NCBI GenBank assembly: GCA_009602725.1
Contig: WELB01000039.1
Coordinates: 669,063 to 690,079 of the forward strand
Direction: 5' to 3'
Length of the DNA stretch: 21,017 bases
Source: Spirogloea muscicola
Taxonomy: Eukaryota > Streptophyta > Zygnematophyceae > Spirogloeales > Spirogloeaceae
This document shows positions 1 to 10,491 of this stretch, one piece after another (within the stretch, counting starts at the first letter, position 1; every line of letters starts with the position of its first letter). A program made the translations under genes and the position numbers. The notes under the pieces were generated by a model. That model did no database searches. It was not told where the DNA came from and saw nothing but the letters and a program-made list of their open reading frames with translations.

Positions 1-3000
1 GGCTGGGCGGCGCGCGTGCTCGACCCCCGCGACGACGCCGCCGCCTCCGCCGTCGCCGCCGCGGTGCTGGCCGCCGACGCCCTCCTCTGCGCCGCCGTCA
101 TCGCCCGCGTCCCCTGTGAGGCTCCCCTCCCCCCTGCCTCTCCCGCCCCTCGCCCGGCTCGCCGCCTCGCCTCCGCCCCTGCTCGGCTCCCTCTCCCTCC
201 CTCACTCCCTCCCTCCTTAGCACACCGTCCTTCTGCCTTTGCGCATTCGCACGCGCGCACATTCGCTCGCCGCCAACTCCTCAGCCAGTCACTCATCAGA
301 CATTCACTGACTCCTGCACTCCCGCCCCGCGTGGCTCGGCCGCGGCGCGCGGTGCAAGCAGACACCAAGATCGACTGGGACGCGTACATGGCCCAGGTGG
401 ACGGCTTCCTGGCCGGCGAGCGCGACTACAGCCGCCTGCGTGGCGACACCGGCCCGCTCGTCTACCCCGCCGGCTTCCTCTACGCCTTCGCCGGCCTCCG
501 GCGCCTCACCGCCGGCGCCGTCGCCCCCGCCCAGGTGCCCCACTTGCTCCCAGCGAGCTCCTCCTGCGCCACGCTGCCGTGGAGCGCTGGACAGCCGCTG
601 AGGCGCGACTGGGGGCAGGGCGCCGCGTACATGGCCAGGTCCTGTTCGCGGGCCTCTACCTGGCCACTGAGGCGCTCGTGCTCTTGATCTACGCCCGCGC
701 ACGCGTGGTGCGCCTGGCTTGCCCACTCCTTGCACAAATCTTGGCCAATGGCTTGTGGTCAAACATCAGAATCTAAATAGATGTGAAATTGTATATGTGT
801 AACAGGACTGCACCAAGCAAGTGTTCATGTGATTGATTTCCAAGAACGGCAATCAGCTCCGCCTAGGATTGCTATAGTAGCTGTCAGTAGAGACTTGCGC
901 CCCTGCGGTTGCCGCTCTCTAACACTGCTGTTTTAACGCTCAGATAGTCTACAAGGGGACAGGTGCAAGGCCGGCTCTTGGGCTGGAGCTGCTGCCTCCG
1001 GGTGTCAGAGAAGCTGACTCCATCCTTGCGCTGCTCCAGGTCCCGCCCTGGGTGCTGGTGCTGCTCAGCCTGTCCAAGAGGATGCACTCCATCTACGTCT
1101 TGCGCCTCTTCAACGACTGCGTGGCCATGGCCCTCCTCTACACGGCCGTTGCCGTTCTCCAGCGGCGGAGTTGGAACCTTGGCCTCACCATCTTCAGGCA
1201 CCGCCTCACTGCCGCTTAATCTTGTCACTACTACAGAAATCTTGGTGCTAATGTCGAGCCGTGTAGCAAACTGCAGACTGGATTGCTGGACAGGCTGCTG
1301 ACTGGGGTCTGCTCTGTGCTTGTTGGCATAGCTCCCTGTGGATGTTCCGGCCTTGCTCACCTGGCCAACTGAGGTCTCATTATTTACATTAGGGTTTCGG
1401 GTTCGGGTTTTAGGACCTGGAAACAGTAGTCAATTTGGTACTGGGCATGTTTCCCTGCCGGTCATGCACCGCTCCTGTCGACAAGCCTCTGAGCCTCTTT
1501 GCCGGTCTTCAGCGCAGGCGTGTCCGTCAAGATGAATGTCCTCCTCTTTGCACCTCCCTTGCAGCTTCTGCTCCTCAAGGTGCGCACATCTTGGCAGGCA
1601 ATCACCTACGAAGAGTGTGCTTTGTAGTGCTCGACCTTTACCTGCTCGACTGTGGCCGTTGGCCAGTGGAGGAGCATTGCTGCAGGGCAGGCAGCACCTG
1701 GTGTGCCCAAGTCTGGCTTCCTAAAGCTGCACCGCGGTGGACGTTTGCAGGGCCTGCCGTGGCTGAAAACTATCACTGCGATCAGCTGTGCAGCAATTGT
1801 TCAGGCAAGAACTCCTTAATGAAGCAATGGTGTCACCTGCACTGCGAGCTTGGCTGAAATACTGGGGACTCGTCCTACTTGACTTCTTTTATGCTAGAGA
1901 GAGCCTGCTGGTGCTATACATGCAGATGTGTAAATACGCGTCATGCTTGCCTCATCTTGCAGCTTGCACCTCATGGTAGTAACCTCGGGGTGCGGCAGCG
2001 ACCCTCCTCACCAGTGCTTTGACACGTGCTTCATGTCTGGCAGCTACTGCTGGGGCTTCCATTTCTGTGGCACGATGCTAAGCAGTATCTGACCAAATCT
2101 TTTGATTTGGGGCGCATCTTCATACACCACTGGTAAATCATGCAGAAACCTCAAGCTGTGCCTTTTCGACAGCTACATGTCATGCACCTCTCCTGATAAT
2201 GGACCTATCGCGCGCGCTGATCTTCACAACCTGCTCACTGCATTGCTATGTGCGTTTGCGCAAGCTTGCTTATTTCACACTGGTTGCATACCTCGTGTGA
2301 GCTCCCAGTGATGCTTGGACAGTATGTCGTATTTGACTGACAGCCATTTGGTGTGTTGCAGGTCTGTGAATCTAAAATTTGTGCCCGAGGATGTCTTTGT
2401 CTCGAAGGCATTCGCCATGGTCCTGCTTGGGCTACATCTCTCCTTGCTCTTCGTCTTTGCAAAGTACCGCTGGTGCCTGTAAGAGCCTACTTACCATGGA
2501 CTTGCTTCAATGGCAGGGGCAGGCACTTGCAGCTGTACAGGATTGGTCATAGAAATTTGATGCCCACTTCACATGCATGCATGTCCTTGCAATTAGGCAC
2601 GAAGGAGGCATACTTCCAGCTGTTGGAGCTGCAGGAGGGGCAGGAAGCTCAATGAAGAAGGCAGGCCGCAAGTCACACATGTTTAAAGAGCACAAGGCTG
2701 CGCCTGCAGCCTCGCGTCTGCCAAGAAGGGCACCATTGACCGCAGAGCGTGCGTGCACACCTCCCGCATGGTGGCCTCTTGTTCTTGCTGAATTATCCCG
2801 TGTCAAATGTAGGACATTGTGCAGCACGTACTGTCAGTTGCAGGCATTTTGCACGTTTGCAGTTCACTGCTACCACCCTCTTTGAGCATGTTCAGCTCTG
2901 CAGCTACTTGAGGATGGTGGCCTGCGGCAGCTTAATTTCTGATATACACCCTGAACACCTTGGCAAATCCCACTTGCCGCTGCTTGACAGATATCTCGAC

Positions 3001-3965
3001 TGTGCTGTTCTGTGGAAACTTCATTGGCATAGTCTGCGCCCGCAGTCTACACTACCAATTTTATTCCTGGTAGGTGCCAATGCAGAGCCCTTGCTTTCCA
3101 TTGTTGTCAAGATTAATGTGCCCCCGCTTTGAGCAGTCCTGCTAGCTTGATCAGCTTTCTACAGGCAGCGTCTGAGCACTGGGCCGTCAGTCAATAGCCA
3201 CTGATAGTACCTGACGGCTCCAGTCCTGTAATATAGGTTGCACTTGAAATTGTTTCGTATTGATCACCTGTTTTATCGCCGTTGTCCTGCTGCATGTTGC
3301 CTCTTCGTCTTCCTAGCACTATCATAGGATGAGTGTCTGTTTGGTTTTTCTAGTGAAGGGCACTTCATGGAACGTGCCATGTCCAGTTATCCTGATGGGC
3401 CACATGTTAAATGCATGGAGTGTGCTTGGTACTGTGGGTGTTGCCTGCCATTTGCTCAAGGTGATGGAAGTCAACAGCAGTTGGTGCAATTGGCTCATGT
3501 CAACACTTTCTGCGTGTGTGGTGTAGGTACTTTCATACTATCCCGTACCTTTTGTGGAGAACAGATTACAGGACTCCATTGAGGTCTGCCTCCACCCTTC
3601 ACCCTCCACCCTCCACCCATCTGTCAGAATCTGTAGTAGCTGTTGCTATTCTGGAGTGCTGAGAGAAAGCCTATATAGGTCTCTGCACCTTCAGCTCTCA
3701 GCACTCTGCACTGGGGGTGCGAGCGATGATGTCTTTGGTCATGTCGTCCTGTTTGTCCTGCTTTCAAGCATGCCTAAGTAGCAGCTTCTAATTTTTGTGC
3801 AGACTTGCGCTATGGTTGGTGATTGAGATATGCTGGAATATCTACCCCTCTACTCCATTTTCGTCAGTGGCATTGCTTGTTTGCCATCTTGTCATCCTTT
3901 GGGGTTTGTGGTTGAAGGACATGGATTACCCTTATCAAATACACAGAGAGGACTCTGAAAGGTGA
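1..3965 (+). CDS. ALG3: ALG3, Dol-P-Man:Man5GlcNAc2-PP-Dol alpha-1,3-mannosyltransferase (5' partial, 12 exons)
   Basis: Family GT58 multi-pass ER membrane enzyme. It adds the first lumenal, dolichol-phosphate-mannose-derived mannose to the lipid-linked N-glycan precursor. Exons that keep phase throughout: 1-115, 362-534, 639-707, 1040-1197, 1513-1579, 1751-1804, 2044-2132, 2362-2478, 2597-2748, 2991-3069, 3527-3583, 3803-3965 (TGA). Together they give about 430 residues, against 438 in human. Family landmarks in order: [90 protein letters not shown], and a hydrophobic last exon ending in a charged tail. The N-terminus lies outside the window. The exon 3 end may be 704 instead of 707. The exon 5/6 junction is about eight residues shorter than in human, so a micro-exon may be missed. 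Introns 4 and 6 appear to be GC-AG. No frameshift or in-frame stop was seen, so the gene looks functional. GC content falls strongly from exons 1-3 to exons 7-12. Confidence 0.95.
1198..1512 (+). other. ALG3 intron 4, probable GC-AG intron
   Basis: The reading frame of exon 4 runs WNLGLTIF and meets a stop about 15 bases past the proposed splice site. No GT donor lies between the conserved coding block and that stop. Splicing at AG|GCACCG to the acceptor CTTCAG|CGCAGG gives [11 protein letters not shown], which matches the family spacing. The donor context is weaker than a classical GCAAGT. A base error in the donor is the main alternative. Confidence 0.65.
1389..1414 (+). repeat. Short telomere-like motif inside ALG3 intron 4
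   Basis: TTAGGGTTTCGGG is followed directly by TTCGGGTTTTAGG. These are degenerate relatives of the TTTAGGG/TTTTAGGG telomere units of plants and green algae. Only about four degenerate units are present, so it may be an interstitial telomere trace or simple chance. Confidence 0.4.
1805..2043 (+). other. ALG3 intron 6, GC-AG intron
   Basis: Exon 6 ends ATTGTTCAG and is followed by GCAAGA, close to the known GC-donor consensus. The acceptor is CTGGCAG|CTACTG. The join [20 protein letters not shown] is phase 0 and matches the family. No nearby GT gives this reading. Confidence 0.75.
3591..3618 (+). repeat. Heptamer minisatellite (TCCACCC)4 in ALG3 intron 11
   Basis: There are four consecutive 7-base units: TCCACCC, TTCACCC, TCCACCC, TCCACCC. 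They start 8 bases after the exon 11 donor. This makes the 5' part of the intron C-rich. No function is apparent. Confidence 0.9.
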
Positions 3966-4996
3966 CTGGAGCATGTCCTTAGCGTGGTGCACAGCCTCAG
4001 GGTCATTAACTTTGTGCAATGCAAGGCTACCACCAATATTGAGATCCAGCCCTTCGCACAATTGGCATGTATCAGTGTGCCTATGATGTCTGTCACACAT
4101 ACAATCTGGGCAGGCTGCATGAGACTCTACAAGGCATGTGGGCAATGGTACAGTACCCATAAGAGGAGATCACCAACGCGTGGTTATCGGTGTTCCTTTA
4201 GTAGCACCATCTGATCCGCGTGCATCACCACTAGGTTGCTTGGCTGCCAAATCACATGGAGTGCTCCATGCTCTTCTTCAGCAGAGCCTTCAAATCTAAC
4301 CACCACTGGGACTGCGGTGACTGTAAAAGCAGGCTGAATGGTCCGCCCATCCTCCTTACGGAAGACTGGACTAGCAGTCTACCTTCTTACCTCAACTGTG
4401 CGATGTATGAGCTCTGTAGCTCATGGTAAAGAATTGACTAACCTATCCTCTTTGATGCCCTAGCATCATTGCTAGTATCGCTAGGTGAAAAACAAAAGAT
4501 GACAAATATAAGACTAAAAGTGGTGGGCAACACGCAACTCGAAGTGACCCAGTAGTGCAGCTGCGGTCAGCACTGCACACTAGTGGTATGATGTGGCCAA
4601 GCCAGACATTGTGGAAATAATCTCGCGGACGTGGCCACTAGGGAGAATGTGGTGATCATCAATGCACAGGGGCCCGTTGTGGGACACCTTTTCTTCGACT
4701 TAGTGAAACTTGGCTCATGCTCAACGGGCTCAACAAAACAGTCTTGACTCCAAAGCTCCCCATGAAGTTCCCACACGAACGACTACTGCGAATCTTCTTG
4801 GGAGCTGGCGAGCTCTTGTGCCCTCGTCTACAATCTGCCACAACAGGACAGTAAGAAATCAGTCCTGCCGAGAATGTATGCTGCCTACTTCAGCAGGCTC
4901 ACCACCATCGCATGGCTGGCTGGGATGACTCTTGGTCCAAGCCATTTGCACAAATTGAAAGTCATTGGTAGGAGGAGGTTGCAGGGCTTGTGGCAG
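3966..4996. other. Convergent intergenic space: ALG3 and PLATZ 3' UTRs
   Basis: ALG3 (+) and the PLATZ gene (-) end tail to tail here. I found no protein-coding similarity on either strand; short open frames are neither conserved-looking nor spliceable into neighbours. It should contain both 3' UTRs. A TGTAA motif for ALG3 lies at 4322. No TGTAA was found on the - strand for the PLATZ gene. Confidence 0.6.
4322..4326 (+). promoter_or_regulatory. Candidate polyadenylation signal (TGTAA) for ALG3
   Basis: TGTAA is the usual poly(A) signal in chlorophyte green algae. This copy lies about 357 bases after the ALG3 stop codon, a normal 3' UTR length for such algae. The motif is short, so chance occurrence is possible. 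Confidence 0.45.
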
Positions 4997-6525
4997 TCAC
5001 AGACCTGTGAAAGTGTCGATGTTGAGCAGTGATGATGAGCATGAGGATTGTTGTGCACGCATGTCATCCATCTCTGAGGTTTCAATCTCAGTCAGTCCTT
5101 CTCCTGAGCTGTCATCAAAGCTGTGTTTGATTTGCTTGAGGATGGACGGAGACAAGGATCGGATGTCACAATTGATGTTCGGCATCGAGTTGCATCGGGC
5201 CAACAATTGTGCAAGATCAACGCCAGAACTTCCAAGCGCATCCACCTGATGGTAAACAACAAGGCTTCCATCTGAATCGAGTGTTTGCGGGATAGAGCAC
5301 ACCACATCTCCACGCTTACAACACCAACCACAAATGTGTCTCAGCAATTCATGCAGCTAAGTCCTGTAGCTGCTAGTGCTCTTCCCGCATAGGGAAGTAA
5401 GATGGAGGCGGTTGGTCTCCACACCTTACAGCAGACGGAGCAGTATCTGTAAGCCTCCTGCAGTGACCGATCACAAGTACCACACGCATTCCCCATTCCC
5501 TTTGAGGGCCGTGGTTGAGGCCTCTGATTCAAGAAGACCACCCTTGCGCTGTTGATTATGTATGTCTGCGACAGAGAATATTGCCACGGTGAAGATTGTC
5601 AACAAGCAAGACCTCAAATGCAGATGATGGAGCTGCCTGACAGAAAGAAAGGCAGACATTGGGCAATGACCCTCATCAAGAGCAGGACATAACAGCTTGA
5701 CTGAGCAACAATTTTCAGCTGGGAATGTGCAGTCCTGATATGACAATCACGTCAAACCTTGTCTCTCATAAATGCAGCTCCGGCTGTCTGAGCCATGCCT
5801 TACCTGCACACCCGAGCAGTCTACTAGCTTCTGTATATCTTGCAGTCGCACGACATCGTGATATACATATCTTCGTACCTGCATTTGCGGGTCATCAGTC
5901 AGTAATGACCAGGCAGGCAAGCCCTCACCTTGAGCTGTCTCTACTGCTAAGAGTAACTGACAGCTGGGGGGACAAATCAGAGCGGCAGCCAGAGGCGGAT
6001 CCAAATTTGGCAGCTTGGACTGCTACTGGCAGCTCAGGACGCCAATTCGTTCACAGATCGCAATTCCGCAGCTGCAAGCATGACCAGTAGACCACCAGCT
6101 CCACCAGCTTCGGCCGCGAGAGCTCAATCAGAGAACCGCGGCAAAGAAAGGAAGGTTCTGACACCTGCATGAGGTGGTGGCAGCGGTGGAGGTGCACGCA
6201 GTGCTGGCACAGGCCTAGGCAGCAGTCGACGCAGTAGATGTTGCGCTCATTCTTCTTCGCGTTGGCGTGCTTGTGGCAGGCGGTGAAGAACTTGGCGGTG
6301 AGCAGGCCGTCCAGCCAGTCCGGCCTGACCAGGAGCGGCTGAAGTGTGTATCCGACCTGCGAGACGCCGACAGCGCGCAGCGGGGAGGCGGGAATTCGTC
6401 AATTCGAGCTGCGATCTGCCATTAAGGGGCCTCGACGCATCGCTGCTGGCGAAGGCAGTGACTTGGTGATGAGCAGCTGCTGATTGCCGAGGCAGCAGGA
6501 GCGCAGCGGGAGGCGATCATACCAT
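4997..6525 (-). CDS. PLATZ-family zinc-binding transcription factor
   Basis: PLATZ proteins are plant and algal zinc-dependent DNA-binding proteins, usually acting in the nucleus on A/T-rich sites. Firm exons on the - strand: 6165-6356, 5804-5878, 5425-5565, 4997-5356 (TGA), all phase 0, about 255 residues. Exon 1 has the family opening QPLLVRPDWLDGLLTAKFF and zinc ligands CHKH, CVDC, CQHC and an H-rich end. Exon 2 has RRYVYHDVVRLQDIQKL, exon 3 INSARVVFLNQRPQPRP and CGTCDRSLQEAYRYCSVCCK. The last exon is a less conserved tail with an acidic Ser-rich stretch (IETSEMDDM). The frame at 6356 has no in-frame ATG upstream. The best candidate is an ATG at 6525-6523 followed at once by a GTATGA donor, spliced to the acceptor at 6357. 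The start is therefore uncertain; the rest of the assignment is secure. Confidence 0.92.
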
Positions 6526-6840
6526 GACCGCGGAGGAGGCGAAGGGGCGCTGGCGGGCAGTCGGGTGGGGAGGGTGAGCGCTAGCAGGGCGAGGGCGACT
6601 CCATGGCCAGGCCAGGCGGCTGGATCGGGGGCTGCTGGATGGGGGAGGGGGGAGGGGAGAGGGCGGGAGCAGCAGCCAGCAGCCAGCAGCGTAGAAAGCG
6701 AAGCGATTACATTCGCGGGTGGTTATGTAAGCCAGCTGTGCGCAGGCGGGGAATAATTGAGCCGAGGCGCCCCCCAGTGGCTGCTGCTGCGCCGGTGGTG
6801 GTGGTGTGAGCGGCAAGGCGGGAAGCGGGCTGGGAGGTAC
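6526..6840. other. GC-rich region upstream of the PLATZ gene
   Basis: This purine/GC-rich stretch lies 5' of the PLATZ reading frame and should hold its promoter and 5' UTR. It contains GGGGGAGGGG-type runs and AGCAGC/CAGCAGC runs. Open frames on both strands are low-complexity (Pro/Ala/Arg-rich) and I do not call them genes. No TATA box was recognised. Confidence 0.4.
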
Positions 6841-7203
6841 GTGGAAGTGACTCTCCCAATGGGCAAGGGCTGTGAGGAGCCAGCCCGAGAACAATTGACA
6901 ACGTTCGAAGATGTGGGGCCCAAGGAGAAGAAGCAGCAGCAGCTCTTCCCACAGAAACGAAGGATAGGAGGGGCTTCCAAGAAGGGGGCGACGGCTGCGA
7001 GAGGCCAGGCCAAAAGAGAGTGGACAAGATTCGAATGGGGTAGGGAATGTCTGGCCCTTTCGTACTTAGTTCTTTTTCATCTTGCTGGGCTGGCCACTCA
7101 CAGCCATCGGCCCATCCACTGGAGCCGTCTTTCCGGTAAGCTGGGCGGTAAGCTGGGCGAGCTCTAGTTGGTGGCAGAAGGGCTGTGTTCCTGGCATCTA
7201 GTA

Positions 7204-7638
7204 TTCATGCATCGAGTGGTGACCTTTTGTTTTGACCCGTGGTTATTGAGCGGGTCAATCTGCTGTAGGTTATGTAGATCTTTACATGTGCTTGCCTTTG
7301 TATTTGGCCATTTGGCCTACATTTGTTTCTAATACACGGAATTTTTCTTTTTCAGGGGTCGACGGCTCTGAAAAGGTCAGCCCCAAAAACAATGAACTTT
7401 GTTGGAAGTAGCATCTCATGGAAAAGGGGCTGCAAAAGAGAAGTTTCTATCAGGGAAATGGATTGTCTATTGTCTGATGGAAGGGGCGAGGGGGGAAAAA
7501 TCCGTGTATTAGAAACAAACGTAGGCCAAATAGCCAAGTACAAAGGCAAGCACATCTGAAGATCTACATTATCTACAGCAGATTGACCCGCTCAATAACC
7601 ACGGGTCAAAACATAAAGGTCAATACTCGATGCATGAA
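7204..7638. repeat. Foldback element with 144-bp terminal inverted repeats
   Basis: The left arm (about 7204-7347) and the reverse complement of the right arm (about 7495-7638) match over their full length with roughly a dozen differences, starting TTCATGCATCGAG and ending near CTAATACACGGA. The spacer is about 147 bases and carries a degenerate hairpin repeat (7369-7410). Each arm holds a smaller palindrome, GACCCG...CGGGTC. No transposase is present. It resembles a foldback/MITE-like element or two inverted copies of the second repeat family. I could not define a target-site duplication. Confidence 0.85.
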
Positions 7639-8279
7639 CGATCAATCACATCCATCGATCAATCACAGCCATCGATTAGTCAATCACAGCCATTGCCCTC
7701 TACTGGAAGAAGAAAACGGTAAGAAGTGGTGCTCGTCCACAGAAGAAGTGCTTGCCCGTAGAGAGGAGATCCTGTTCAAGTATAGTCGTAGAGAGAGTTT
7801 GGCCTGTAGAGAAGAGGGGCTGGGTCTGTTTCCTTCCTTTCTCTTACTTAAAAGGGCGATGGTTGTGAACGTTAAGTAAAGACCTTGCATATGGGCCGAG
7901 GGCTCGGAAAAGCCAGCCCGAAAACAGCTGACAAGGTCCGATGGGGCCGAAAAGCGCCGAAACACGTAATCAATCAAAGTACCGAGTAGGAGAATCACTT
8001 AGGGAGGGCATGAAATGAATGGGAGGCGAATTCAAGCCAACACATTGTCCAGGCAGAGTCCAGTGCGAAGTAAACAAGGCTACATACTCCGGAAAGGGAA
8101 AGGGCGGCCAGATTGACTTGTGGCTGGGAAAGGCCAGCCCACAAGAATTGACAAGGTCTGAGGGAGCTTGAGTGGAAAAGAGATGGGCGCGCGGGGCGCA
8201 TGATATGAAACGGGCTAATTGTTTAGGGTTAGGACAAACCAAACAGGAGCTACATAATACGGAAACCGAAAGGAGAGTT

Positions 8280-8620
8280 GGAAGGCGGTACGGGGCTGTG
8301 AGTGGAGGAGCGCGAGCGCGCGGGGATGGCAGCGGCGTGGTGGCGGAAGCAGCTCTAGTGGCTAGGAGCGGGGCGGCGTGCGGGATGGGGGCGGCGTGGG
8401 GCGCCGCGCTTGGCCCGCCGGCTTGGCGTCGGCGGGGGGCGGGGGAGCNCCCACTTTCCGGATGCTCGCCCGCCCACCGATGTCGGCGCCGCGCCGCCTC
8501 CTCCGCTTCTCGCCACGCTCGGCATCGGCCCCCCCCCCCTTCCAAGGCGGCCTGCGCACGCAGCTGCGCCTCGCCGCCGCGTGCCCGCCACCCAGTGGCC
8601 TGTTCCGTGTCGCTGCTTCC
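8280..8620. other. GC-rich segment in the repeat island, with one N and a C run
   Basis: The base composition changes abruptly here to very GC-rich, unlike the surrounding repeats. It contains a GGCGGCGTG repetition near 8371-8397, an undetermined base at 8449, and a run of 11 C ending near 8541. Long open frames cross it on both strands, but the N and Ala/Pro/Arg-rich translations argue against coding. It may be a fragment of nuclear GC-rich sequence inside the island, or a poorly assembled hairpin. Confidence 0.5.
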
Positions 8621-8815
8621 CAGCTGCACGTCGCACTGCTTGCCAGTGTGTTTCTGCGCTTTTCGGCCCCCTTCGGCCCTCTTTGTCACATCCTCTCGGG
8701 ATGGCCGTAAACAGCCATTGCCTTACATTGGAAGAGCTATTTCTCATTCTTTCTACCCAACGGTGCGAGGGCTGTGATAAGATGAAAGAGCTCGCCCATA
8801 GAGAAGAAAGAGATC

Positions 8816-8886
8816 GTGTATTAGAAAGAAATGTAGGCCAAATGGCCAGGTACAAAGGCAAGCACATCTAAAAATCTACATAACCT
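8816..8886 (-). repeat. Solo copy of the foldback arm (second repeat family)
   Basis: The run from CGTGTATTAGAAA through GTAGGCCAAATGGCCAGG to AGGCAAGCACATCT matches the right arm of the 7204-7638 element. A related copy in the other orientation is at 13440-13496, and shortened ones are at 9297 and 9414. A GGCCA/TGGCC palindrome lies at the centre. It is followed within 15 bases by a hairpin repeat at 8901. Confidence 0.8.
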
Positions 8887-9296
8887 ACAGCCAGAGGAGA
8901 GGGGCTGGCAAAGCCAGCACGAAAGGAATGGACAATGTCCAAGGCCAAAAAAAGAGGTGCCGAAAAAGGACTACACAACAAAAGACTACAAAACACAAGA
9001 CGATGCAGAGGGAAGCTCAGTGCCCGCGTGTGAGCAACATCAGGTCGGAGTAGCTCGCTGCAGGGAAAGAAGAAAGAAGGAAGCGCGGCCAGATTGACTG
9101 GTGGCTGGGAAAGGCCAGCCCAGAAAGAAGAGGCACTCCGCCGAGACCCAGAGGCGGCGGACAAAAGAAGAAAGTGCTCGCACAGTGAGGATAGGGGCTG
9201 GAAAAGCCAGCCCCAAAAAGAATGAACACAGTACAAGAAGGGGGCCAGGGGAGGCGCTAAGAAAAACAAGAAGAAGAAAGTGCTCGCCCATTGAGA

Positions 9297-9530
9297 AAAT
9301 GCGTGTATATTAAGAGATGGGGAGGCCATGTGTGGCCAAGTACAAAGGCAAGCCCATTGAGGGTAGGGGCTGGAAAAGCCAGCCCAAAAAAGAATGAACA
9401 GAGTACGAGAAGGAAATGCGTGTATATTAAGAGATGGGGAGGCCATGTGTGGCCAAGTACAAAGGCAAGCACATTGGAGAAGGGGGCCAGGGAAGAAAGT
9501 GCTCGCCCATTGAGAATAGGGGCTGGAACA
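9297..9530. repeat. Tandem duplication, about 117-bp period
   Basis: The segment starting AAATGCGTGTATATTAAGAG at 9297 recurs almost exactly at 9414, including GGCCATGTGTGGCC and GTACAAAGGCAAGC. Each is followed by a GGGGCTGG hairpin. The second unit carries about 35 extra bases between the GGCAAGC and the CCCATTGAG segment, so the units differ by an indel. It looks recent, since the shared core is nearly identical. Confidence 0.88.
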
Positions 9531-10339
9531 ACCAGCCCGAAAAAGAATGAACAGAGTACGAGAAGGGGGCCAGGGAACGAGACCGGGCCAGGGGAAGCAC
9601 TGAGTAGAACAAGCACACAAAGCAGCCACGAATCACTCGGTAACCCCTGCTAAGCAGCCAGATCAGAGATGCTAGGCTCCTGGAAGTGGCCAGAGCCAGA
9701 AGAGCTCACTCCCAGCTAGTTGCCCTTGGACCCGGAGGTGCTCCCCCTTGCGCTTTTTGGCTCCTTCCGGACCTTGTCATTTCGGGCTTTTCACAGCCCC
9801 CGCCCTTTGGATCTGGCTGGCAGTTTACAGCCGATTCTTTGTTATCGGCAGCCGCATCATTCATTTTCTTTCAATTCATGCGCCCCGCGCGCCTTCTCTC
9901 TTTCTTTTGGAAGAGCTAACTTCTCCCCTAGATCCGGCCTTGCCTCGCAGTTCTGGCCGGTCCGGGCCGTGCTTCCGAGTCGCCGCCGCGGGCACTGCCC
10001 GCTCACCTTCCTCCTCTCTTCTTCCACTAGCTGCTAATTACTCGAAGAAAAGGAGAAAGTCCATTAGCGAGGCCCCGGACCTTGTCAATTCTTTGGGCTG
10101 GCTGTTTACAGCCTTTGCCCCCCTTTGAGAGAGCCACTTTCTCTCAAAGCTGGCCTATCACAGGCACCGCCTCCTCATTGGAAGAGCATTGTCTCTTTCT
10201 TGTATGAGCGTCCTTTCTCATCAGCAACACCTTGTCGTTTCTGTTTGGGTTGCTTCTCACAGACATCGCCCACTTTGGAAGAGCTCCCCTCATACAGCCC
10301 CCCTCGACCTTCACTTTATGGCTCTCTTTATAGCCAAGA

Positions 10340-10491
10340 AAGAAAGTGGCTCTTTCAAGGGGCAAGAGCTGTGAGACACCCAGCCCAAAAAGCATGACTA
10401 ACTCCGAAGGAGCCATAAAGCGCTGTCTCGGACCTTGCCCGGTAGGATGATCACTTAGTAGCCTCGAGTGAGGAGCCGCAAATCATAAAAA
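10340..10491 (-). repeat. Hairpin-family 3' tail following the inverted protein-tail copy
   Basis: Read on the - strand, downstream of the decayed reading frame at 10620-10492, the order is TACTAAGTGATCATCCTAC, then CTCCTTCGGAGTTAGTCATG, then TTTGGGCTGGGTGTCTCACAGC. This is the same order as after the other two protein-tail copies. Confidence 0.7.

Noticed and set aside
16-687. 223-codon open frame on the + strand
   Set aside because: It reads through ALG3 intron 1 (116-361); the conserved protein needs that intron removed.
1389-1414. Possible telomere boundary
   Set aside because: The motif is only about four degenerate units within an ALG3 intron with coding exons on both sides, so it is not a chromosome end.
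4549-4850. Short open frames on both strands between ALG3 and PLATZ
   Set aside because: They overlap one another, have no family resemblance and no splice partners; the interval fits 3' UTR sequence.
7970-8689. 239-codon open frame on the - strand
   Set aside because: It crosses the N at 8449 and the GC-rich patch, is Ala/Pro/Arg-rich and low complexity, and continues into repeats.
9084-9570. CRISPR-like array of regularly recurring palindromes
   Set aside because: Spacing and spacer lengths are irregular, copies are degenerate and in both orientations, no cas genes exist, and the host is eukaryotic.
8868-9629. 253-codon open frame on the - strand
   Set aside because: It is a translation of consecutive hairpin repeats (recurring LFILF-GAGFSSPYP-like segments), without start context or a recognisable fold.
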